Shown here: one piece after another, positions 41,766 through 51,162 of the stretch | Position numbering within the stretch: position 1 is the stretch's first letter | How the letters are laid out: each line of letters opens with the position of its first letter | Source: QQUJ01 sp050287605 | Lineage (GTDB): Bacteria > Pseudomonadota > Gammaproteobacteria > QQUJ01 | DNA: 64,000 nucleotides | Assembly (NCBI GenBank): GCA_050287605.1 | Contig: JBNKCG010000045.1 | Span: forward strand, 1-64,000 | Direction: 5' to 3' | Program-made: the position numbers and the translations under genes | The notes under the pieces: generated by a model | Told to the model about the DNA's origin: nothing | Databases searched by the model: none | The model's input: only the letters and a program-made list of their open reading frames with translations

Positions 41766-42206
41766 ATGTCCTCGATGCTTGTACCGCTTCACATCGCTTT
41801 TGCCGGCGTTTGGCTGGGTTGCGTGCTTACGGAGGTATTATTCGAGCGCGCGTTGCTGGGCAGAGGGAGGGACGAGGCACTGATTTTAGCGGAGCTGCAC
41901 AAGCGGGTGGACCTGACCGTGGAGGTGCCTGCGTTTGTGATCGTTCTGGTCACCGGTGCCCTGATGATTCCGGCGGCGATGGGGGGTGTGCCGCTCGACG
42001 CTATGATCGGTACCGGTCTACTGGCGATCGTCGCAAACATCTACTGCGTGTGGCTTGTGCTGCGGCGGGCGGGCGCGGCAAACAATGGTGATTGGGATGC
42101 CTTTACGCGTCTCGACCGCAAGCAACACGCATATGGCGCGATAGTATTGCTGGGCATCGTGGCTGCGCTGACGATAGGGATCTACCTCTATTGGACGACC
42201 AGGTAG
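41766..42206 (+). CDS. Four-helix membrane protein, CopD/DUF2269-like
   Basis: A 146-residue integral membrane protein with four helices: about 6-25 (LHIAFAGVWLGCVLTEVLF), 51-71 (VEVPAFVIVLVTGALMIPAA), 79-99 (MIGTGLLAIVANIYCVWLVL) and 122-143 (YGAIVLLGIVAALTIGIYLYW). Conserved His residues in helix 1 (L-H-I) and in L-H-K-R-V-D recall small CopD-like or DUF2269 membrane proteins, some of which may bind haem. ATG 41766 after AAAGGAATCATGCC; two in-frame ATGs are close. Function unknown. Confidence 0.65.
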   Translation: MSSMLVPLHIAFAGVWLGCVLTEVLFERALLGRGRDEALILAELHKRVDLTVEVPAFVIVLVTGALMIPAAMGGVPLDAMIGTGLLAIVANIYCVWLVLRRAGAANNGDWDAFTRLDRKQHAYGAIVLLGIVAALTIGIYLYWTTR

Positions 42207-42556
42207 CAGAAGGAGCGGAGTCTGTGGGCTGGCGGCCACGCAGCGCTTACCCGCCGTTACGACGGTCAGCGGCGTTTCTTTTTGCTGCAGCGTCAGTTAG
42301 TTGCGAACTGTTCTCAATCAAGGGGAATCGCATAGCTCGTTGTGTTCAGCTATTGCACTCTGCGCCGCTAACTGGACTAATGGAACTACCTGCGCGTGTT
42401 CGGATATGCGGTTTCCGAACGCGTGTGTTCGTTCGTTGTGGGAGAGCTGTTCCGAACCTGAGGTTCGGGGTGGGTTTTAGCACTGCTGACGTGTTCTGGT
42501 AGCGGAACGCGCAATCCGGGGGCTGCAGCTTGGGGGGGTGCGGCTGGAGGGGTGCG
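42207..42556. other. Intergenic region with several hairpins
   Basis: 350 bases with no supported gene. Three potential hairpins are visible: one around 42240-42280 (CGCCGTT...AGCGGCG then TTTCTTTTT), one with arms near 42397-42405 and 42414-42422 (CGTGTTCGGA / TCCGAACGCG, one wobble pair), and CCGAACC-TGA-GGTTCGG at 42452-42468. The first and last are terminator-like. No coding pattern or known RNA recognised. Confidence 0.45.
42452..42478 (+). terminator. Possible terminator upstream of the di-haem peroxidase gene
   Basis: A 7-bp perfect stem, CCGAACC / GGTTCGG, with a 3-base loop, followed by GGTGGGTTTT. The T-run is short and four G/T bases intervene. Confidence 0.4.
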
Positions 42557-43561
42557 GTGAGAAGCAAACGTAGGCGCACCAACGGGTACGCGGGTATTTG
42601 CAGCTTTATGGGCCTGACGGTATTGCTGCTTGTCGGTATGCCTGCGCCGGGCTGGTGTGGCGCACCCCGTGCCGACGAGCCGATTCAGCCGTTGTACCCT
42701 ATCCCCAATCTTGATGAGCGCAAGGTTCAGCTTGGTGAGCGGCTGTTTAATGACACGCGGTTGTCGGTGGACGGCTCGCTAAGCTGTGCAAGCTGTCACC
42801 AGCTGGGGACCAACGGTGCGGATACCGCGCCCCGCTCTCGTGGCGTCGGCGGCGCCAGCGGCGTCATCAGGACACCCACCGTCTACAACAGCGCCTACAA
42901 TTTCGCCCAGTTCTGGGACGGCCGGGCGGCAACACTGGAAGAGCAGGTCAGCGGTCCGATTGCCAACCCGCTGGAGATGGCATCCAGCTGGGAGCAGATA
43001 CTGGACAAAATCGGCCAGGATGCGGCGCTGGTATCCGAGTTCGAATCGCTCTATCCCGAGGGCCTGAGCGCGCAGTCCGTCAGTCACGCTATCGCTACCT
43101 TCGAGCGCTCGCTGATAACGGTCAACTCTCCGTTTGACCGTTGGCTGCAGGGCGAGGATTCGGCCTTAAGTGAAAGGGAGTTGCACGGCTATCGGCTGTT
43201 CAATGCGTACGGTTGTTCCAGTTGCCATCAGGGTAGGAACGTCGGTGGCAATCTGTACGCTCACATGGGCGCGATGGGGGACTATTTCGCCGACCGTGGG
43301 GGAGAAATCACCAAGGCGGATTTCGGGCGTTTCAATGTAACTCGTGACTCGTCTGATCACTTCTTTTTCAAGGTGCCCAGCCTGCGTTTGGCGGCACTGC
43401 AGCGTTACTACTTTCACGATGCGAGTGAGTCGCGCTTGGAGCATGCCATCCAGACCATGGGGCGCTACCAGCTCGGCCGTACTATTCCCGATGAAGACGC
43501 CGCCTCGATCGCGGCGTTTTTGAACAGTTTGGTCGGCGAACATCCGAGGCTGCAGCGGTGA
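42557..43561 (+). CDS. Di-haem cytochrome c peroxidase/MauG family protein
   Basis: A 334-residue periplasmic protein with two c-type haem motifs: CASCH (77-81) and CSSCH (220-224), in the spacing of bacterial cytochrome c peroxidases. Family segments are LGERLFNDTRLSVDGSLSC, RTPTVYNSAYNFAQFWDGRAATLEEQ, IATFERSLITVNSPFDRW and KVPSLRLAALQRYYFHDA. A signal-anchor-like stretch (about 11-35) leads to the mature domain. It may reduce peroxide or oxidise an unknown partner. GTG 42557 after GGAGGGGTGCG. Its stop overlaps the GTG start of the large GGDEF-EAL gene as GTGA, so the two are coupled. Confidence 0.88.
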   Translation: MRSKRRRTNGYAGICSFMGLTVLLLVGMPAPGWCGAPRADEPIQPLYPIPNLDERKVQLGERLFNDTRLSVDGSLSCASCHQLGTNGADTAPRSRGVGGASGVIRTPTVYNSAYNFAQFWDGRAATLEEQVSGPIANPLEMASSWEQILDKIGQDAALVSEFESLYPEGLSAQSVSHAIATFERSLITVNSPFDRWLQGEDSALSERELHGYRLFNAYGCSSCHQGRNVGGNLYAHMGAMGDYFADRGGEITKADFGRFNVTRDSSDHFFFKVPSLRLAALQRYYFHDASESRLEHAIQTMGRYQLGRTIPDEDAASIAAFLNSLVGEHPRLQR

Positions 43562-46500
43562 AGGCGAGTTTCACGCTTTTTTGGCGTTACGTTATCCTGG
43601 CCGCCGGCGTGGTTGTGATCGGGGTTTATCTGCAGACTCGTATAGACGACGCACATCAGTTCGCCATGCAGACCGACCGCCTGCTGCTCATGAAGGATCT
43701 TGATGCCCGCCTTGATCGGGACGTGATGCAGGTGGCCTCTTACCTTCTCAACCAGTACGATCCCTTGGCGGATGTGACCCGTGAGATTCGGGCGCTCGGC
43801 GCTACCCTGCGTGATCCGCTTCAGGGGTTGTATGGGGCGACCACATCGAAAGTGGATATTGCCATCGATGCCTACCTGGGTGCGCTGGATACGAAACTTG
43901 CCGTACTGGAACGTCTCAAGTTCGAAGCGGCCGTGACGCGGAACGGATTGCATTACCTTCCGACGGTGGTGGAGGAACTGCATCGCAGTGAAAGTACGGT
44001 CGCGCACCAAGTCTCAGATCTGCTGGATCAATTGTTACTCTACAATCTGTTTCCTACGGAGTCTGGGCGACACCAAATCGAGCTACAGTTCGATCAAATT
44101 GCTGCTACTGGGTCGATCGACACCAGACAGCGAGCAATGTTGGACAATATTCTGTTTCACATGCGCAGTAATCTTCGCACGTTTACAAACCAGTCCGAAC
44201 TTAAGGCGCGCTACGTTGCGGTTCCGAGCCGCGAGCGCTTCGAGCAGCTCTACGATGCGTACCGGGACTATTATGCCGCATCGATGCAGCGTGCGGAGTG
44301 GGTGAATCGGTGGCTCGTGCTGACAACCGTGCTGCTGTTGCTGCTGCTAGGATGGCTGCTGCGGCATCTGGAGCAGACACGGGATGTCGCTCAGCGTTCG
44401 TGGAGTCGGTTGCTGGATGCCGTCGAGAGTTTGGGTGAAGCGTTTGCGTTGTTCGATGTCGACGGAAAGCTGGTGTTGAGCAACCGCAAATGGAGTGATT
44501 TCTATCCTTGGCTGAAAGGGCGACTTACGGCGCAGACCTCCATTACCGACATTCGCGAAGCCAACGCCGATCAGGTCAGGTACTCGGCGGTGGATTGGGA
44601 TCGGGGCCTTGACGAAGGCGCTGTTGCCGGTGAGGTGGGTAGTTATCTGGAGCAGCTGGAAGATGGGCGCTGGTTTTTGGCTAGCGACAGCACCACCAGC
44701 GATGGCGGTCGCGCTTGCGTGCGCGTCGATATTACAGAGTCGAAACGAGCCGAGCTGGAACTGCGCAAGCTTGGCCGCGCCATGGAGCAGAATCCCGCCT
44801 CGGTGATGATCACCGATCCCCAAGGTGTCATCGAGTACGTCAATCCCAAATTTGAAGAGATCACTGGTTACTCTGCTGCAGAGGTAATCGGTAAAAACCC
44901 CCGCATTCTCAAGTCGGGCGACGCTTCAGCAGAGGAATATAGAACGCTGTGGCAAACCATTTCTCAGGGCCTCGAGTGGAAGGGATACTTCCGCAATCTG
45001 CGCAAGAACGGCGAGCCGTATTGGAAGGCCGTTACCATTTCGCCGTTGCGAGGAAACGAGGGAGAGATTACCCACTACATTGCGGTGGGCGAAGACATTA
45101 CGGCCCGCAAGCAGGCCGAGGACAAGCTGCGCATGCACGCCACGGTATTCGAGACCTTGGCCGAGGGCGTCATGGTGACGGATGCCGACAACCGCGTCAA
45201 AGCCGTCAATCCTGCATTCTCGCGGATCACGGGATATCAACCTAAGGACGTCCTTGGACAAGATCCCAAGATGCTCAACTCGGGTCGTCATCCCAAGGAG
45301 TTCTACCGTGTGATGTGGGAGCAAATCGAGAAAACGGGGCTCTGGTCGGGGGAGATCTGGAATCGGCGCAAAAACGGTAGCGTCTTTCCTGAGTGGCTCT
45401 CCATTTCAGTGATTCGTGATTCGAAAACCAGCAAGGTTACTGAGTACGTTGCCGTGTTTTCCGATATCACCCAGCGCAAGCGCGACGAAGAACAGATACG
45501 ACGCCAGGCCAATTTCGATGCGCTCACCGGCATACCCAACCGCTCGTTGTTCTTCGATCGTCTCGCGCAGGCGATCATCGGCGCTCGCCGTGAGCGTGGC
45601 AAGCTCGCGCTGCTGTTTCTCGATCTCGACCGCTTCAAGGCAGTCAACGACAACTACGGTCACGTCACGGGTGACGGCCTCCTTCAGGAGGTCGCCGAGC
45701 GCATGCGTTCCTGTTTGCGCGATACGGACACTGTGGCGCGATTTGGCGGCGACGAGTTCGTCGTCTTGGTGCATGACCTCAAAGAGTTGGATGACGCCGC
45801 ATTGGTCGCGGAAAAGATACTCGAGCAGATGTCGATTCCGTTTGTGGTCGCCGATCGCGAGGTGGTGTTGGGTGCCAGTATCGGCATCACCATCTATCCT
45901 GATGACACCGAAGATCCCGAGGAGATGCTGCGTAACGCTGACATGGCGATGTACCGCGCCAAGGAGGAAGGGCGCAATCGTTTTCAGTTCTTCACCATCG
46001 GCATGCAGGCTCAGGTACGCGAGCGCATGGAGATCGAACAGGACTTGCGTGCGGCATTGGAGCAGAATCAACTGCAACTTTGGTATCAACCGATAGTCGA
46101 TGCGCAAACCGGCAGACTGGTGAACGCAGAAGCTCTGTTACGCTGGTTCCATCCGCAGCGCGGACCAATCCCACCGGAGGTGTTCATTCCGCTGGCGGAA
46201 GAGACCGGCTTGATTCTACAGGTCGGCAGTTGGGTGCTGCGCGAAGCGTGCCGCCAACTGCACGTGTGGCACGAGGCGGGCATGCGTATCGGCTTATCCG
46301 TCAACCTGTCCGGCCGTCAACGCGGGAGCGAATTTTCCGCTTGGAACTTGTCTCGCATATTGAAGGAGACGGGGGTTGCCGGAAATCTGCTGACTCTGGA
46401 GATCACCGAAGGCATGCTGATGGAGGATCGCGAGGAGGTGGATCAGTGGCTGGATGGATTCACGCAGCTCGGTGTGGCACTGTCCGTGGATGACTTCGGT

Positions 46501-46815
46501 ACCGGCTACTCCTCACTCAGCTACCTAAAACGTTTCCCCATCAGCACCCTGAAGATCGATCGCTCCTTCGTCCGCGAACTGCCGGGTAGTTCTGAAGACG
46601 TCTCGTTGGTGGATGCCATTTTGGCGATGGCGGGAAGCCTGGGTGTTAACGTGGTCGCGGAGGGAGTGGAAAATCGCGAGCAGTTGGCGTTTCTCAAGGA
46701 GCGTGGCTGCACCTATCTCCAGGGCTTTTACTTTGGTACACCGATGCCCGCCCGTGAGCTGCTAGAGTGGTATATGCAGAACAAGTACAGCGTCGATGAG
46801 CATCTAACGTACTAA
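43558..46815 (+). CDS. Membrane PAS-GGDEF-EAL protein with DAHL-like sensor domain
   Basis: A 1085-residue cyclic di-GMP enzyme. TM1 about 9-26; a periplasmic all-helical region about 27-250 resembling DAHL domains; TM2 about 253-271; three PAS domains (about 285-400, 405-525, 530-650); GGDEF about 655-815 with intact loop FGGDEF (730-734) and I-site RDTD; EAL about 825-1075 with NAEALLRW (EAL 858-860), ITEGMLMED and DDFGTGYSSLSYLKRFP. Both active sites look complete, so net synthesis or hydrolysis is not predictable. GTG 43558 overlaps the stop of the peroxidase gene, a direct link between periplasmic redox chemistry and signalling (inference). Confidence 0.93.
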   Translation: MKASFTLFWRYVILAAGVVVIGVYLQTRIDDAHQFAMQTDRLLLMKDLDARLDRDVMQVASYLLNQYDPLADVTREIRALGATLRDPLQGLYGATTSKVDIAIDAYLGALDTKLAVLERLKFEAAVTRNGLHYLPTVVEELHRSESTVAHQVSDLLDQLLLYNLFPTESGRHQIELQFDQIAATGSIDTRQRAMLDNILFHMRSNLRTFTNQSELKARYVAVPSRERFEQLYDAYRDYYAASMQRAEWVNRWLVLTTVLLLLLLGWLLRHLEQTRDVAQRSWSRLLDAVESLGEAFALFDVDGKLVLSNRKWSDFYPWLKGRLTAQTSITDIREANADQVRYSAVDWDRGLDEGAVAGEVGSYLEQLEDGRWFLASDSTTSDGGRACVRVDITESKRAELELRKLGRAMEQNPASVMITDPQGVIEYVNPKFEEITGYSAAEVIGKNPRILKSGDASAEEYRTLWQTISQGLEWKGYFRNLRKNGEPYWKAVTISPLRGNEGEITHYIAVGEDITARKQAEDKLRMHATVFETLAEGVMVTDADNRVKAVNPAFSRITGYQPKDVLGQDPKMLNSGRHPKEFYRVMWEQIEKTGLWSGEIWNRRKNGSVFPEWLSISVIRDSKTSKVTEYVAVFSDITQRKRDEEQIRRQANFDALTGIPNRSLFFDRLAQAIIGARRERGKLALLFLDLDRFKAVNDNYGHVTGDGLLQEVAERMRSCLRDTDTVARFGGDEFVVLVHDLKELDDAALVAEKILEQMSIPFVVADREVVLGASIGITIYPDDTEDPEEMLRNADMAMYRAKEEGRNRFQFFTIGMQAQVRERMEIEQDLRAALEQNQLQLWYQPIVDAQTGRLVNAEALLRWFHPQRGPIPPEVFIPLAEETGLILQVGSWVLREACRQLHVWHEAGMRIGLSVNLSGRQRGSEFSAWNLSRILKETGVAGNLLTLEITEGMLMEDREEVDQWLDGFTQLGVALSVDDFGTGYSSLSYLKRFPISTLKIDRSFVRELPGSSEDVSLVDAILAMAGSLGVNVVAEGVENREQLAFLKERGCTYLQGFYFGTPMPARELLEWYMQNKYSVDEHLTY

Positions 46816-46977
46816 CGTATGGGGTCTGGCGTGCTGTCAAAGCCGGATCCAACGACCATCCGGGTGTCGAGTATCGGTGCGGAAAGACGCCGCCCGGCGT
46901 TTGGCGCACAGTGAGTAGGGGGGCGGAATCAGCAAGGTGTCTTTCTGCGGGACGAAGTATGCCGTAACCATAGAGCG

Positions 46978-49008
46978 ATGGACGATACCAAGATACAACA
47001 GGGGCGATACGATACGCAGCGCTCGCATGGCCAGCGGGTCATGCGTGGTTACTACCTGATTGTGGTTTTGTTTGCATCTGCCATGTTATGTCTGCTGGTC
47101 GTTAGCCAGTTGCAGGCCGATATCCTCGATTCGGTGCGCGCTTACGTGGCCGGTGAGGGCCGCTGGTCCAAAGGGCAGAAAGATGCGGTGTACCGGCTGA
47201 TCCGCTACTCCTTCACTCACGATGGCGCTGACTACCAAGCCTTCATGGATGGGGTGGGCGTCACTTTGGGAGACAAGCAGGCGCGGTTGGCGATGCAGCA
47301 ATCCGAGGTTGATCGAGGCAAGGCGCGCGCGGGCTTTCTGCGGGGTGGCAACCATCCGAACGACGTTGACAAAATGATCGACTTCTTCGTCGACTACCAA
47401 CGTGTCGGGAAAGTGCGAGAGGCCATCGAATTTTGGACGGAAGGCGATGCGAAGATCGCCGAACTGCAGCACCTGGGCGAGTCGCTGCGAGCTGAGATCG
47501 CTTCCGGTTCCGCCAATCGGGAGAGAATCGATTCGATTTTGTGGCGGGTGGGCGACGTGGACCGGCAGCTGACGGTGTTGGAGAACCGTTTCTCGGCGAC
47601 ACTGGGTGAAGCGGCCCGTTGGAGCAAGACGTTGACCCACAACGTGGTGATCGGCTCGATGCTGCTGCTACTGGGTATTGTTTTGCTGCTCTCGTGGCGC
47701 ATTGTCAGAGGCATTCGCCAAACCGAGCGGGCGCTGATTGCCAGTGAGGCCCGATTCCGCCATGTCGTTGAGTCGAACATGCTGGGTATTCTGTTTTGGG
47801 GTGAAGATGACGGTGTAAGTGAGGCTAACGACGCATTTCTGCAGATGGTGGGTTACAGCCGCGAGGAATTGGAATCGGGCGTCATCAGTTGGCGCAGACT
47901 GACGTCACCTGAGCACCGGCAAGGGATTGCGATGGCGCATCAGGAGATTCGAGAGCACGGTTTCTGCGCTCCGTATGAGCAGGAGATCATGCACAAAGAC
48001 GGCCACCGTGTCGTAACCTACGTCGGAGGCGCTTTGCTGGACGGTCCGGCGAAGCAGGGTGTGACCTTCGTGTTGGATATCTCGAAAAGCCGCGAGGCCG
48101 AACAGATGCAGCGCGTAGCCACCACCGTCTTTCAGTCGGCTACCGAGGCTATTGTCGTGACCGACAATACGCCTGTTATCCAAGCCGTAAACCCGGCGTT
48201 CACTGTGATCACCGGTTATACCGAAGACGAGGTGATCGGCAAGAATCCCAGTATTCTGGGCTCCGACCACCACGACGGAACGTTCTTTCGCGAGATGTGG
48301 CGCGAGCTTGCGGAGAGTGACCGCTGGCGCGGCGAAATCTGGAACCGACACAAGGATGGCCAAGTCTACCCGGAATGGCTCTCCATCGGCGCCATCCGTG
48401 ATCAGCGCAACCAGGTCGCGCAGTACGTGGGTATATTCAGCGACATCAGTGATCGCAAGGCGAAGGAGAACGTAATCTGGCATCAAGCGCACTATGATTT
48501 GCTCACCGATTTGCCCAATCGCGCCTTGTTCCGTGATCGTCTGATGCAGCAGATCGCGTTGGCAAAACGCGAGCGCATACTGGTGGGGGTGATGTTTATC
48601 GATCTGGATCGGTTCAAGCCCGTCAACGACACGTTGGGTCATCGCGCCGGCGATTTACTCCTGCAGGAGGTAGCCAACCGCATGAGAGGCAGCGTCCGCG
48701 AAGCGGATACCGTCGCACGGCTGAGTGGTGACGAATTCGCCGTGATACTCCCTCACCTGCATCACGCGAGGGATGCCGAACAAGTGGCCGAAACCATCAT
48801 CGACAGCTGTTCGTCGCCGTATACCGTTGCCGGTCGGCAAGTGACCGTAACAGTCAGTATCGGCATCGCCTGCTACCCCAACGATGGGCTGACCGTCGAC
48901 GAACTGCTTACCCGGTCCGATGTGGCGATGTATGCCGCCAAATCGGCCGGGGGTAGTCGCTACCGTTTCCATGCCTCAGTCGACGATAGCGTGAAGGGTG
49001 TTCCTTGA
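46978..49008 (+). CDS. Membrane PAS-GGDEF diguanylate cyclase
   Basis: A 676-residue protein. TM1 about 26-46, periplasmic helical sensor region about 47-215, TM2 about 222-242, two PAS domains (about 255-375 and 380-500) and a C-terminal GGDEF domain (about 510-665). The active-site loop is S-G-D-E-F (583-587) instead of GGDEF, with the I-site READ kept; first-glycine-to-serine variants can be active. No EAL domain. The second PAS shares long stretches with the preceding protein (GEIWNRxKxGxxxPEWLSI), suggesting duplication. Start ATG 46978; 162 bases separate it from the upstream gene. Confidence 0.92.
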   Translation: MDDTKIQQGRYDTQRSHGQRVMRGYYLIVVLFASAMLCLLVVSQLQADILDSVRAYVAGEGRWSKGQKDAVYRLIRYSFTHDGADYQAFMDGVGVTLGDKQARLAMQQSEVDRGKARAGFLRGGNHPNDVDKMIDFFVDYQRVGKVREAIEFWTEGDAKIAELQHLGESLRAEIASGSANRERIDSILWRVGDVDRQLTVLENRFSATLGEAARWSKTLTHNVVIGSMLLLLGIVLLLSWRIVRGIRQTERALIASEARFRHVVESNMLGILFWGEDDGVSEANDAFLQMVGYSREELESGVISWRRLTSPEHRQGIAMAHQEIREHGFCAPYEQEIMHKDGHRVVTYVGGALLDGPAKQGVTFVLDISKSREAEQMQRVATTVFQSATEAIVVTDNTPVIQAVNPAFTVITGYTEDEVIGKNPSILGSDHHDGTFFREMWRELAESDRWRGEIWNRHKDGQVYPEWLSIGAIRDQRNQVAQYVGIFSDISDRKAKENVIWHQAHYDLLTDLPNRALFRDRLMQQIALAKRERILVGVMFIDLDRFKPVNDTLGHRAGDLLLQEVANRMRGSVREADTVARLSGDEFAVILPHLHHARDAEQVAETIIDSCSSPYTVAGRQVTVTVSIGIACYPNDGLTVDELLTRSDVAMYAAKSAGGSRYRFHASVDDSVKGVP

Positions 49009-49122
49009 GCTTTCGTCGTGCTTCGGATGCCGTCAGGTGCAGTAGAAGGCGTGAAATGTGTGGTGTTTCGCCTGTCGACTGCACTCCGTTACGCGTCTGA
49101 CCTTCTGTAGAGCAGCACGCGT

Positions 49123-51150
49123 ATGAACGCGATCGTCACAACCCTAGTCGGCTGGGCGGGTGCACATCCGCATGTGGCTGGTGCCCTGGTCGCCGCTATT
49201 GCCTGCGCCGAATCGCTGGCGTTCATCGGCATGTTCGTTCCCGGCGCGGTCATGATGCTGGGTGCCGGCGCGTTGATCGGCGTCGGGGCGCTGGAGTTTT
49301 GGACCACCCTGGCGTGGGCCGTGGGCGGGGCGATCGTCGGCGACGGGGTGAGCTACTGGATCGGTCATCGCTACCAAGCGTCATTTATGCAGTTGCGCTT
49401 CATCCGCGCGCGCCCGGAGTTGATGCAGCGCGGTGCCGCGTTCTTCCAGCGTTATGGCGGCAAAAGCATACTGCTGGCTCGCTTTATCGGTCCGCTACGA
49501 CCGGTGGTGCCGGTGGTGGCAGGTGCGTTGGGTATGGCGCCGTGGCGCTTCTACCTGTTCAATACCCTGTCGGCGCTGACGTGGGCGCCGGCTCACCTGC
49601 TACCGGGCATGGCGTTCGGTGCTTCGCTGGCGCTGGCGGGGCAGGTGGCAGGGCGGTTGGCGTTGCTGCTCGGCGCGCTGGTCGTCGCTGTTTGGGGCGT
49701 TGTCTGGGTCGCCCGCGGGGTTTACCGCACGGCCCAGCCCCATCTCGGCACCGTGGGCGCGGTGGTGCGCAGCTGGGCCCATCGCCATCCGCGCTGGGCA
49801 TGGCTGGTGGGCGATCTGATTGATCCCCAGCGACCGCAGTCGCGTCCGCTGCTGCTGTGGCTGGTGTTGTTGATCGCGGGGGGGTGGCTCTTTCTCGGGG
49901 TGTTGGAGGATGTGCTGCATCTCGATCCTCTGGTCTACGCCGGCGAGTCGGTCTATCACTTCCTGCAGCACTTGCGTACGCCCATCGGCGACCGCTTGAT
50001 GGCGATGATCACCGAGTTGGGCGACGCGGCGGTGGCCGTTCCGGTGGTCGTTGCGGTGCTGCTGTGGCTACTGTGGAAGCGGGCGTGGCGCGATGCGCTC
50101 TATTGGTTGGCGGCCATCGGGTTCGGCGCGTTGGCGGTGGTCGTCATCAAGAGCGCGCTGCATTTCCCGCGCCCCGTCGCGACTTATGCCGGTGCCGATG
50201 CCTATAGCTTTCCCAGCGGGCATACCACGCTGAATACCGTGATCTACGGTTTTCTGGCCGCACTCTGTTCGCACACGCTGCAGCAGCGCCGGCGCTGGCT
50301 ACCCTATGCGCTGGCGGTAGTACTGGTGGGCGCAATCGCCTTTTCGCGGCTTTACTTGGGTGCGCACTGGCTGGCCGACGTGGCAGCGGGGTTGGGGTTG
50401 GGGCTCGCGTGGGTGGCGCTGCTGACCATCGCGCGGTCCAGCCACGCGCAGAGTCCCAGCGATTTGCGCGGCTTGCCCTGGGTCGCAATTGCCGTGTTCC
50501 TAACCGCAGCGATTTGGCATCTCCCCCGCCAGGTGGAGACCGACCTGCAGCGCTACGCCGTGCAGGTCGCCAGCCAATCGCTGGAGGCGCAAACCTGGTG
50601 GCGCAGCGATTGGCAGCGGCTACCCGCCTATCGCATCGACCTGGAGGGCGAGAAGGAGCAGCCGCTGAACGTGCAGTGGGCCGGAGACCTGGATGCGTTG
50701 CGCCGGATCCTGATGGCGCACGGTTGGCGCGAGCCCGTCGCGCTCTCCCCGCGTACCGCGCTGAACTGGTTTCTGCCCAGCCCCGCGCTCGATCAACTGC
50801 CCGCGTTGCCGAAACTTCACGACGGGCAGTACCAGGCGCTGGTGCTGGTGCGCGCCGCGGCGGCGCAGGATCACGCTACCCGCGAGATCGTGCTCAGGCT
50901 GTGGTCGTCCGGCGTGACGCTGGCGCCCGGGCGCCAATCGCTTTGGTTGGGCACCGTTGCCTGGCAACGCCTGGAACGCCTCCCGCTGGTGAGTTTTCCG
51001 CGTGGCGATGCCCATTACGATGCCGCTTTGCGCCAACTGGGTTCAGCACTGACGGAGGTGCACCATCGGACCGTAACCGCTGTGGGCGATGGTAGCGGCT
51101 CCGGATCACAGCGTTTGATTGCCGCCGTTGCAGCTGTCGCCGTGCAGTGA
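49123..51150 (+). CDS. DedA-PAP2-LssY fusion membrane protein
   Basis: A 675-residue multi-domain membrane protein. Residues about 1-200 form a DedA-type domain (PGAVMMLGAGALIGVG, RYGGKSILLARFIGPLRPVVP). About 225-440 form a type 2 phosphatidic acid phosphatase with all three motifs: KSALHFPRP, YSFPSGHTTLN and RLYLGAHWLADVAAG. About 465-660 is a periplasmic LssY C-terminal-like domain. DedA proteins flip lipid carriers and PAP2 enzymes dephosphorylate them, so recycling of undecaprenyl or phosphatidyl lipids is plausible (inference). ATG 49123. It converges on the phosphorylase gene, with 12 bases between stops. Confidence 0.9.
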   Translation: MNAIVTTLVGWAGAHPHVAGALVAAIACAESLAFIGMFVPGAVMMLGAGALIGVGALEFWTTLAWAVGGAIVGDGVSYWIGHRYQASFMQLRFIRARPELMQRGAAFFQRYGGKSILLARFIGPLRPVVPVVAGALGMAPWRFYLFNTLSALTWAPAHLLPGMAFGASLALAGQVAGRLALLLGALVVAVWGVVWVARGVYRTAQPHLGTVGAVVRSWAHRHPRWAWLVGDLIDPQRPQSRPLLLWLVLLIAGGWLFLGVLEDVLHLDPLVYAGESVYHFLQHLRTPIGDRLMAMITELGDAAVAVPVVVAVLLWLLWKRAWRDALYWLAAIGFGALAVVVIKSALHFPRPVATYAGADAYSFPSGHTTLNTVIYGFLAALCSHTLQQRRRWLPYALAVVLVGAIAFSRLYLGAHWLADVAAGLGLGLAWVALLTIARSSHAQSPSDLRGLPWVAIAVFLTAAIWHLPRQVETDLQRYAVQVASQSLEAQTWWRSDWQRLPAYRIDLEGEKEQPLNVQWAGDLDALRRILMAHGWREPVALSPRTALNWFLPSPALDQLPALPKLHDGQYQALVLVRAAAAQDHATREIVLRLWSSGVTLAPGRQSLWLGTVAWQRLERLPLVSFPRGDAHYDAALRQLGSALTEVHHRTVTAVGDGSGSGSQRLIAAVAAVAVQ

Positions 51151-51162
51151 GGCAGTGCGGCG

